Shown here piece after piece: positions 7,676 to 13,577 of a stretch of DNA of 13,753 bases. The stretch spans positions 1-13,753 of the forward strand of contig CAZOWL010000105.1 of assembly GCA_964583605.1 (NCBI GenBank), read 5' to 3'. Numbering within the stretch: the first letter of the stretch is position 1; every line of letters starts with the position of its first letter. The translations under genes and the position numbers were made by a program. This DNA is from CAZOWL01 sp964583605 (GTDB lineage Bacteria > Pseudomonadota > Gammaproteobacteria > Chromatiales > Chromatiaceae). The notes under the pieces were generated by a model. The model was not told the origin of the DNA, did not search any database, and worked only from the letters and a program-made list of their open reading frames with translations.

Positions 7676-8152
7676 CTATCCGGCCTGCGTGAGCTGATCG
7701 GCGGCGGCCAGGACCTCGGCGACATGGCCCTTGACCTTGACCTTACGCCACTCCGCGCGCAGGACGCCCTGCGCGTCGATTAGGAAGGTGCTGCGCTCGA
7801 CACCCATGCTCTCTTTGCCGTACATCTTCTTGAGCTTGATGACATCGAAGAGCCGACAGAGTGCCTCCTCGGTATCGGCGACCAGCTCGAAAGGGAAGGC
7901 TTGCTTGCTTTTGAAGTTCTCTTGCGCCTTGAGGCTGTCGCGCGAAGCGCCGAGGAGCGCTGTGCCCTTGGCCGCGAAGTCGTCTGCGGCATCGCGGAAA
8001 TCCTGTCCTTCCTGCGTACAGCCCGGCGTACTGGCCTTCGGGTAGAAATAGAGGACGAGGTTCTGGCCGCGAAAGTCAGACAGCTGAAGGGCTCGGTTGC
8101 CGGTAACGAGGAGGGGGATGTCCGGCACAGGGTCGCCGATCGCAATGGTCAT
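7676..8152 (-). CDS. bcp: Thioredoxin-dependent peroxiredoxin, Bcp/PrxQ family
   Basis: A 158-residue cytoplasmic thiol peroxidase that reduces hydrogen peroxide and organic hydroperoxides. The peroxidatic cysteine is Cys45 in YFYPKASTPGCTQE, matching E. coli Bcp Cys45. The resolving cysteine of E. coli Bcp (Cys50) is absent: that position is Gln in this protein. A second cysteine, Cys99 (EEALCRLF), aligns with E. coli Cys99. A conserved Arg follows in VERSTFLID. The start at 8152 is chosen because GAGGT (minus strand, 8160-8164) lies 7 bases before that ATG; an in-frame start at 8194 would add 14 residues foreign to the family. It follows the gcvR-like gene by 94 bases, the same neighbour as in E. 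coli. Confidence 0.95.
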   Translation of the reverse strand: MTIAIGDPVPDIPLLVTGNRALQLSDFRGQNLVLYFYPKASTPGCTQEGQDFRDAADDFAAKGTALLGASRDSLKAQENFKSKQAFPFELVADTEEALCRLFDVIKLKKMYGKESMGVERSTFLIDAQGVLRAEWRKVKVKGHVAEVLAAADQLTQAG

Positions 8153-8159
8153 GGTTCGG

Positions 8160-8164
8160 ACCTC
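8160..8164 (-). promoter_or_regulatory. Ribosome binding site deciding the bcp start
   Basis: The minus strand reads GAGGT, 7 bases before the ATG at 8152. This favours the 158-residue form over the longer frame opening at 8194. Confidence 0.65.
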
Positions 8165-8246
8165 TGTCGTCAGGTGGGCGGGATCCGCGGTCAACCAGGT
8201 GACGGGCCCCGGTCTGCTGCCGGGCGCAGCGCCGTGGGTGCTGACC

Positions 8247-8786
8247 TCAGCCTTTCAGCGGCTCCAAGACCGCGTCCAGGTTGAGACCGTCACAGTAATC
8301 CATGAATTCCTCGCGCAGCCCGGCGATGTGCGCGTCGGCCGGGATCCCGACCGTCATGTGCACCGAGAACATCGGCGTTCCCGTGTGTGCTGCGGCGTAG
8401 GTGCTGGTGGCCATGTCCTCGATATTGATGTTGCGCTCGGCAAAGAAGGCGGCGAGATTGTTGACGATGCCCGGGTGGTCCATCGCCACCACATCGACAG
8501 CATATGGGAGCAGGTTGCGGCTCGTCACACGCTCGCCAGTGCGTTTGGAGATGATGGTCATGCCGAGCTGGCGCCCGAGCTCCGGCAGCCCGTTCTCGAC
8601 CTTCGCCAACGTATTCCACCGACCCTCGACCAGCAGAATGGCCGCGAACTCGCCGCCGAGCACCGTCATGCGACTGTCCTCGATGTTACAGCCGTGATCG
8701 AGGATGGCGCGGGAGAGCTGGTTGACGATCCCAGGATGGTCTTCTCCTAGGGCGGAGATGACAAGATAAGTCTTCTGCGTGGCCAT
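8247..8786 (-). CDS. gcvR: GcvR-like double ACT domain regulatory protein
   Basis: A 179-residue protein made of two ACT domains, at about 6-82 and 92-172. Each begins with the characteristic DHPGIVN motif (16-22 in EDHPGIVNQLS, and again in MDHPGIVNNLA) and continues into NIED. This tandem form is that of GcvR, which in E. coli binds glycine and interacts with the activator GcvA to repress the glycine cleavage operon, without a DNA-binding domain of its own. No gcv genes or gcvA are in the window, so the target is inferred from family and position only. The location next to bcp and divergent from dapA matches E. coli and supports the symbol. It is transcribed away from dapA across a 171-base intergenic region. 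Ribosome site weak. Confidence 0.88.
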   Translation of the reverse strand: MATQKTYLVISALGEDHPGIVNQLSRAILDHGCNIEDSRMTVLGGEFAAILLVEGRWNTLAKVENGLPELGRQLGMTIISKRTGERVTSRNLLPYAVDVVAMDHPGIVNNLAAFFAERNINIEDMATSTYAAAHTGTPMFSVHMTVGIPADAHIAGLREEFMDYCDGLNLDAVLEPLKG

Positions 8787-8895
8787 GTCCGGTTGACTTG
8801 TGCTCGCGGCGGTAGGGCATCCAGGCTAGACAGTGCAGGAAGTGTAGCATGGTGCCCGTGTGCTCCAGAAACAGATGTCTGTGCCGACAGGCGGG

Positions 8896-8925
8896 TTGTG
8901 TCGATCAAATGCCCCAAGCTAACAT
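8896..8925 (+). promoter_or_regulatory. Candidate sigma-70 promoter for dapA
   Basis: TTGTGT (8896-8901), an 18-base spacer and TAACAT (8920-8925) approximate -35 and -10 boxes. They would give a leader of about 26 bases before the dapA ATG. Found by eye in the gcvR/dapA divergent gap. Confidence 0.35.
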
Positions 8926-8957
8926 GCAGTTTTTGCCGAGCTTTGGGGGCGCAGCAC

Positions 8958-9833
8958 ATGTTCCGCGGCAGTATCGTGGCCCTGATCACGCCGATGCATC
9001 CGGATGGACGCCTCGCTGAAGACAGCTTACGCCGATTGGTCGATTTTCATGTCGAGGCCGGTACCTCGGCCATCGTCTCGGTCGGCACAACCGGAGAGTC
9101 GGCTACCCTCGATGCACGCGAGCATTGTGAGGTGATTCGCCTGACCGTTGATTTCGCGGCTGGGCGGATCCCGGTGATTGCCGGCACGGGCGCCAACGAT
9201 ACCCGTGAGGCGGTTCATCTGACGACCTGCGCCGAGGCCGCGGGTGCGGCGGCCGCGCTGCTGGTCACGCCGTACTACAACAAGCCAACGCAGGAGGGCC
9301 TTTTTCTTCACCACAAGGCGGTCGCGGAGGCCGTGGCGATCCCGCAGATCCTTTACAACGTGCCGGGCCGCACGGCGTGCGACATGGTGCCGGAGACGGT
9401 GGCCAGATTGGCCGAGGTGCCGAACATCGTAGGCATCAAAGAAGCCACCGGTGATTTGAGCCGCGTGCCGCGGCTGCGGGAGCTGTGCGGGACCTCGTTT
9501 GCGATCTTCAGCGGTGATGATGCCAGCTGCTGCGAGCTGATGCTGCGCGGCGGAGACGGCGTGATCTCCGTGACGGCCAACGTGGCGCCGCGCCAGATGC
9601 GCGCGCTCTGTGATGCCGCGCTCAGCGGCGACCGCGCCACGGCGGAGACCATCAACCTGCAGCTCGATGGGCTGCACCGAAAGCTCTTCGTGCAGTCCAA
9701 TCCGATCCCGGTAAAATGGGCCGTTTATGAGCTCGGCTTGGCTCCGCGCGGGATTCGTCTGCCTTTGACCTGGCTTTCGCCGGAGCTCGAGCCTGTGGTG
9801 CGTGAGGCCATGCAGCAGGCAGACCTGCTCTGA
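8958..9833 (+). CDS. dapA: 4-hydroxy-tetrahydrodipicolinate synthase
   Basis: A complete 291-residue aldolase-fold enzyme. It condenses pyruvate with L-aspartate semialdehyde, the first committed step of the diaminopimelate/lysine pathway, supplying lysine and the cross-linking residue of peptidoglycan. Active-site residues fall on the same numbers as in E. coli: Thr44-Thr45 in VGTTGES, Tyr107 in TPYYNKP, Tyr133 in YNVPGR with Arg138, and the Schiff-base Lys161 in GIKEATGD. The frame is open for 165 bases further upstream, but the ATG at 8958 is right: it gives the family N-terminus MFRGSIVALITP and has GGGGG 8 bases upstream. dapA is divergent from gcvR and followed by bamC, as in E. coli. 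In-frame sense codons continue for 49 codons beyond its stop. Confidence 0.98.
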   Translation: MFRGSIVALITPMHPDGRLAEDSLRRLVDFHVEAGTSAIVSVGTTGESATLDAREHCEVIRLTVDFAAGRIPVIAGTGANDTREAVHLTTCAEAAGAAAALLVTPYYNKPTQEGLFLHHKAVAEAVAIPQILYNVPGRTACDMVPETVARLAEVPNIVGIKEATGDLSRVPRLRELCGTSFAIFSGDDASCCELMLRGGDGVISVTANVAPRQMRALCDAALSGDRATAETINLQLDGLHRKLFVQSNPIPVKWAVYELGLAPRGIRLPLTWLSPELEPVVREAMQQADLL

Positions 9834-9910
9834 GTCCGGCTGATACGCGTCGCTGAGGCACTGGAGCGGGCATTGAGGGCTTACACCCGGGACGTCGCCG
9901 AGCTGGGACT

Positions 9911-9948
9911 GGGCAATCGGTACTGGGCCAATCGGTACTGGGCCAATG
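9911..9948 (+). repeat. 15-bp tandem repeat between dapA and bamC
   Basis: The unit TACTGGGCCAATCGG occurs about two and a half times; the first copy lacks one C and the last is partial. In the dapA frame the period equals five codons, reading Asn-Arg-Tyr-Trp-Ala. It sits in the 185-base gap between the dapA stop and the bamC start. Confidence 0.75.
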
Positions 9949-9992
9949 AGAAGGCCGCCACGGGCAACCGAGCGGATTGCTGAATCTAGCTA

Positions 9993-10007
9993 AGGTCGAT
10001 ACGACCT
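9993..10007. promoter_or_regulatory. Perfect inverted repeat upstream of bamC
   Basis: AGGTCG and CGACCT flank ATA, a perfect 6-bp dyad ending 11 bases before the bamC ATG. It could be a small operator or an mRNA hairpin in the leader. Nothing in the sequence identifies a binding protein. Confidence 0.3.
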
Positions 10008-10018
10008 CAATCACATCC

Positions 10019-11164
10019 ATGCGCAACGCCCATCGACCTGGGGTCGTGTTACTCGCCGGAGTGCTGCTCGTCGGTTGCGGCAGCAACTCGAGTCTCGAGA
10101 AGATCGCCCCCGACCAGCGCCTCGCCTACAAGCGACAACGCGAGGCGGCCGAGAACCTCGAGGTCCCGCCTGACCTCACGACCTTGCGTTTTGACGATGC
10201 CCTCGATGTCCCGGTGCCGGGATCGGGGACGGCCACGTACTCCGAGCTTCAGGGCGAGCGAAGCCGCCGCCAGCAGCTGGCCTCGTCCGCTGAGGTGCTG
10301 CCGGAGTTTCAAGGCGTCGAGCTGCGCCGCGAGGGAGCCAATCGCTGGATCGAGATCGAGGCGACGCCTCAGCAGGTCTGGCCAAAGATCGTCGGCTTCT
10401 GGCGCGAGCAGGGTATCTTGCTCGCCGAGCAGGACCCGGCGACCGGTGTCATGCGCACCGATTGGCTCGAGAACCGCGCCGAGATCCGTCAGGACTTCGT
10501 GACCAATATGCTGCGCAAGGTCGCGGATGGGCTGTACGCGACTTCGACACGCGATCAGTTCCGTGTCCGCGTCGAGCCCGGTGTCAACCAAGGGACGACG
10601 GAGGTCTACCTGACTCACCGCGGGATGGAGGAGCGGCTTGTCCGCAATACAGTCGGCGAAGGCGCGACGACCGTCTGGGAGCCGAGCGGCAGTGATCCGG
10701 GCAAGGAGGCGGAGATGCTTCGCCGGCTGATGGTTTTTCTCGGCGTCAGCGAACAGGGTGCGGGCCGCGTGATCGCCGCGGGCACGGGAGAGCGCTCGTC
10801 GGCGCGGCTGGTCAGTGAGTCTGGCGGGCCCGGGCTCGTCATCGGTGAGGAGTTCCGGCGTGCCTGGCGGATGACAGGCCTGGCCCTCGATCGGGCCGGG
10901 TTTGCTGTCGAAGACCAAGACTATTCCCGTGGCCTCTTTTTCGTCCGCTATGCGGATACGGATCGGGCGTCGGAGAAGAAGGGCTTGATGTCACGCTTAG
11001 CCTTCTGGCGCGGCGACGATGCCGATCCGGTGGCCAAGTACCAGGTCCGCCTCGCAGCCCAAGGCGACGAGACCCGAGTGGCCGTGCTCGATGCGGCAGG
11101 GCGCCGGGAGGCCTCGGAGACGGCTGAGCGGATCCTGCGACTGCTGCAACAGGAGATCCGTTGA
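10019..11164 (+). CDS. bamC: Outer membrane protein assembly factor BamC (lipoprotein)
   Basis: A 381-residue lipoprotein, somewhat longer than E. coli BamC (about 344). The signal peptide ends in the lipobox LVGC with acylated Cys20, so the mature protein is anchored in the outer membrane. After the cysteine comes an extended segment with DQRLAYKRQREAAENLEVPPDLT, corresponding to the unstructured N-terminal region by which BamC binds BamD. Two helix-grip domains follow, at about 90-225 and 255-380, consistent with the NlpB/DapX family. It acts as an accessory part of the BAM complex that inserts beta-barrel proteins. The ATG at 10019 is chosen because it starts a clean signal peptide; the frame is open back to a TTG at 9977, which is less credible. 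The position after dapA is the conserved arrangement. Ribosome site weak. Confidence 0.9.
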   Translation: MRNAHRPGVVLLAGVLLVGCGSNSSLEKIAPDQRLAYKRQREAAENLEVPPDLTTLRFDDALDVPVPGSGTATYSELQGERSRRQQLASSAEVLPEFQGVELRREGANRWIEIEATPQQVWPKIVGFWREQGILLAEQDPATGVMRTDWLENRAEIRQDFVTNMLRKVADGLYATSTRDQFRVRVEPGVNQGTTEVYLTHRGMEERLVRNTVGEGATTVWEPSGSDPGKEAEMLRRLMVFLGVSEQGAGRVIAAGTGERSSARLVSESGGPGLVIGEEFRRAWRMTGLALDRAGFAVEDQDYSRGLFFVRYADTDRASEKKGLMSRLAFWRGDDADPVAKYQVRLAAQGDETRVAVLDAAGRREASETAERILRLLQQEIR

Positions 11165-11174
11165 TAGCAGGGGA

Positions 11175-11238
11175 TCCCTCACCCCAGCCCTCTCCCAGTG
11201 GGCGAGGGAGCGAACCTGCTTCGCGAAATGCATTGTAA
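11175..11238 (+). repeat. Partial copy of the interspersed hairpin repeat after bamC
   Basis: TCCCTCACCCCAGCCCTCTC onward matches the second half of the 118-bp unit found at 13544-13753, in the same orientation and with scattered substitutions (for example CAGTGGGCGAGGG instead of CAGAGGGCGAGGG). The match runs on through GAGCGAAC and TGCT to a diverged TTGTAA end. The hairpin CCCTC-n-CCC / GGG-n-GAGGG is kept. It lies 10 bases after the bamC stop, between convergent genes, so it could act as a 3' stabilising or transcription-limiting structure; it has no T-run. Confidence 0.85.
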
Positions 11239-11304
11239 AGTCGGCGGGTCTCCTGACGCTGGGGCCAGCGCCGGGTCGTCTGCGGGAGCATGCTGCTTCT
11301 TCCG

Positions 11305-11796
11305 TTAGCGAATGATATCCGTGACCCGCCAGGTCATCCCGTCCAAGCGCATGCGGATATGCGTAGGGCCCTCCCCGAGCTCACCGAGGCGGATGAGGAA
11401 GCGATCATAGGACTCGAAGAACGCGAAGCTGACGGCACTGATCAGATAGGCCGGACTCTGCTCCGTGGCCTCCCGCGCGGCATCGCGCAGTGTCTCCTGA
11501 GCCCACGCGAGCGTCACGTACTGATCGAGGGCCGCCTCGCCGAGCCGGTCGAGGCCGCGGGCCAGGCGCTGCATCGACGGCGCCATGTCCCCCCCTGGCG
11601 ATGGCATCAGCCCGCCCAAGCCGGTGCTCAACCTCTCCTTGTAATTCCGCTGGATCGCGGCGAGATCCACCAGGTCCTCGAGCCCTGTGGGATCCTCTTC
11701 GCCCAATACCGTGTCCAGTCGAAAGACATGGTAATAGGGCCAGAGGCCGTAGGCGATGATTGCGAACAGAAGCAGGTAGCGGATGAGTCCCAGCAT
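11305..11796 (-). CDS. DUF2939-like membrane-anchored protein of unknown function
   Basis: A 163-residue protein. An N-terminal hydrophobic segment (about 2-20, RYLLLFAIIAYG) leads directly into LWPYYHVFRLDTVL and a segment predicted to be helical, LEDLVDLAAIQRNYKERL. This WPYY plus 'D...L..N.K..L' arrangement is typical of DUF2939, whose members are small single-anchor proteins of unknown role. The remainder is mostly soluble, with a central glycine-rich turn and a C-terminal beta-like stretch ending WRVTDIIR. The ATG at 11796 is chosen because it gives a compact signal anchor; a TTG at 11817 would only prepend residues without a better ribosome site. It is a single gene convergent with bamC and divergent from the DUF4126 gene. 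The family assignment is from memory of its pattern. Confidence 0.75.
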   Translation of the reverse strand: MLGLIRYLLLFAIIAYGLWPYYHVFRLDTVLGEEDPTGLEDLVDLAAIQRNYKERLSTGLGGLMPSPGGDMAPSMQRLARGLDRLGEAALDQYVTLAWAQETLRDAAREATEQSPAYLISAVSFAFFESYDRFLIRLGELGEGPTHIRMRLDGMTWRVTDIIR

Positions 11797-11841
11797 GATC
11801 GTGTCCGGAGCAAGCAAGTAGCACTGCGGCTCGGCCCACGC

Positions 11842-11872
11842 TTGGCGGGCCCTTCATCTGTTGGTGTATTGT
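11842..11872 (+). promoter_or_regulatory. Weak candidate promoter for the DUF4126-cca pair
   Basis: TTGGCG (11842-11847) and TATTGT (11867-11872) resemble -35 and -10 boxes, but the spacer is 19 bases, longer than ideal. It lies in the 114-base divergent gap before the DUF4126 gene. Confidence 0.25.
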
Positions 11873-11910
11873 AACCGCTTGGGCCGCGAACAGCCCCGAC
11901 GAGGAGGGAG

Positions 11911-12294
11911 ATGCCGATCGACGATCTGATCTCGACCGTCGCCTTGACGTTGGGTGCGGGCTGGGCGAGCGGCATCAATCTCTACGCCGTGATCCTGGTG
12001 CTCGGGCTTCTCGGCGCCGCCGGTTACGTCGATCTCCCGGCCGGCCTGGCGATGCTGTCGGATCCATTGGTGATCTCGGCCGCGGCGTTGATGTATTTCA
12101 TCGTTGCGCTGGCCCTCTTCTGCGTGCTGTTGATCTGGCTGTTACCTCGGATCTGGCACGGTGTCCGGCGGGTATTCGGCGCCATCGCGCGTTTCGTTCG
12201 CGGGGCGCGAGGGCCAGCCGGCGCGCCGCCGACCGACGAGGCGGACAGATCGAGCCCGCGCGACAGTGGCGCGCGCCCGCCGCCGGTGGCCTGA
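11911..12294 (+). CDS. Short DUF4126 family membrane protein
   Basis: A 127-residue membrane protein of unknown function. Its N-terminal third, with ALTLGAGWASGINLYAVILV followed by a GYVDLPAGL-type loop and LSDPLVISAAALMY, matches the start of DUF4126 proteins. Its second half, LIWLLPRIWHGVRRVFGAIARF, matches the usual C-terminal end of the same family. Full-length members are roughly 190 residues and have between these parts a segment beginning with an EFFADK-like motif and containing further helices; that middle is missing here. The tail after about residue 95 is polar and low complexity. A purine-rich GAGGAGGGAG directly precedes the ATG. The stop is 2 bases before the GTG of cca, so the two are almost certainly co-transcribed and probably translationally coupled. 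It may be a degraded or minimal family member. Confidence 0.8.
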   Translation: MPIDDLISTVALTLGAGWASGINLYAVILVLGLLGAAGYVDLPAGLAMLSDPLVISAAALMYFIVALALFCVLLIWLLPRIWHGVRRVFGAIARFVRGARGPAGAPPTDEADRSSPRDSGARPPPVA

Positions 12295-12296
12295 GC

Positions 12297-13577
12297 GTGG
12301 AGGTCTATTTGGTTGGCGGTGCGGTGCGCGATCGCCTCCTAGGGCGAGCGGTGACGGAGCGCGACTATGTTGTGGTTGGCGCGACGCCGGAGGCCCTGCT
12401 GGCCCTGGGCTACCAGCAGGTCGGTCGTGACTTTCCGGTGTTCTTGCATCCACAGACCAAGGAGGAGTACGCGTTGGCCCGCACGGAGCGCAAGGTCGGC
12501 CGCGGCTATCGTGGGTTCGCTGTCCACGCCGAGACCGACGTAACCCTTGAGCAGGACCTCGCGCGGCGCGACCTGACGATCAACGCCCTCGCCGAGGACG
12601 CCGAGGGCCGGCTTATCGATCCCCACGGCGGCCTGACCGATCTCCGGGCGCGGATGCTGCGTCACGTCTCGCCGGCCTTCGCGGAGGATCCGGTGCGGAT
12701 CCTGCGTGTGGCGCGTTTTGCGGCCCGGTTCGCGCCGCTCGGTTTTCGGGTCGCTGATGAGACGCTAGCGCTCATGCGGCAGATGGTTGCGTCGGGGGAA
12801 GTGGATGCCTTGGTGCCCGAGCGGGTGTGGCAAGAGCTGGCCAAGGCGCTCGGAGAGAACCGGCCTTCGGTGTTCTTCACGACACTGCTCGAAAGCAAGG
12901 CGCTTGCCCGGCTGCTCCCGGAGATCGACTGCCTGTTCGGGATCCCGCAACCGGCCAAATGGCATCCGGAGATCGATACCGGGGTGCATACGATGATGGT
13001 CGTTGACATGGCGGCTCGGCTCTCCGCGGATATCGGGGTGCGCTTTGCGGCGCTGACCCACGACCTGGGCAAGGGGCTAACGCCGGCGGAGATCCTCCCG
13101 AGCCACCGCGGCCACGAGGCGCGCAGCGAGGAAAGGATTCAAGGGCTGTGCGAGCGGCTCCGAGTGCCGAGTCGGGTCCGTGATCTGGCGGTAATCACGG
13201 CCCGCTACCATGGCCTGGTGCACAAGCTCGAGGAGCTGCGCCCCGCGACCGTCCTTGAGCTGCTCGACGGGGCCGATGCCTGCCGTCGGCCGCAGCGTTT
13301 CGCGCAGATGCTTGTTGCCTGTGAGGCCGACTATCGCGGCCGCGCCGGATACTCCGAGCGGGAGTACCGGCAGGCGCGAGCGCTGCGCGAGCTCCAAGAG
13401 GCACTCTGCGCTTTAGACCTCTCCTCGGTCCCGGCGCAGGCGCGCACACCGGAGGAGATCCCGCGACGGATTCACCAGGTCCGCCTGGCGGCGATCCGTC
13501 GCCTTCACCGACGGCCGGATGCCGCGGTCGAGGGGCGCTCGGCTAACGATCATGGGGCGAGCCACCCGGGACGATGA
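12297..13577 (+). CDS. cca: Multifunctional CCA tRNA nucleotidyltransferase
   Basis: A 426-residue class II enzyme that adds or repairs the 3'-terminal CCA of tRNAs. It collinearly resembles E. coli Cca (about 412 residues) almost to the end. N-terminal motifs are LVGGAVRD (5-12), the metal-binding acidic pair at 21 and 23 (Glu-Arg-Asp here, Asp-x-Asp in E. coli), EYALARTERK, RRDLTINA and EDPVRILRVARFAARF, which form the nucleotidyl-transfer head and template region. A C-terminal HD domain with VRFAALTHDLGKG provides the phosphatase/phosphodiesterase activities known for the E. coli form. The start is GTG, 2 bases after the DUF4126 stop, with GGTGG upstream. The last residues and the stop codon lie inside a repeat unit, so the native C-terminus has been extended or replaced by repeat sequence. 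Confidence 0.97.
   Translation: MEVYLVGGAVRDRLLGRAVTERDYVVVGATPEALLALGYQQVGRDFPVFLHPQTKEEYALARTERKVGRGYRGFAVHAETDVTLEQDLARRDLTINALAEDAEGRLIDPHGGLTDLRARMLRHVSPAFAEDPVRILRVARFAARFAPLGFRVADETLALMRQMVASGEVDALVPERVWQELAKALGENRPSVFFTTLLESKALARLLPEIDCLFGIPQPAKWHPEIDTGVHTMMVVDMAARLSADIGVRFAALTHDLGKGLTPAEILPSHRGHEARSEERIQGLCERLRVPSRVRDLAVITARYHGLVHKLEELRPATVLELLDGADACRRPQRFAQMLVACEADYRGRAGYSEREYRQARALRELQEALCALDLSSVPAQARTPEEIPRRIHQVRLAAIRRLHRRPDAAVEGRSANDHGASHPGR

Noticed and set aside
8793..8957. N-terminal extension of dapA to an upstream start
   Set aside because: The added 55 residues are Cys/Arg-rich and foreign to DapA. The ATG at 8958 has a ribosome site and gives the E. coli residue numbering for the active site.
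10049..10918. A 289-codon open frame on the minus strand across bamC
   Set aside because: It is fully antisense to bamC, which has a lipobox and the family's BamD-binding segment. The reverse translation shows no motif or signal.
11257..11270. CGCTG-GGGC-CAGCG hairpin as an intrinsic terminator for bamC or the DUF2939 gene
   Set aside because: The stem is only 5 bp and neither strand has a T-run after it.
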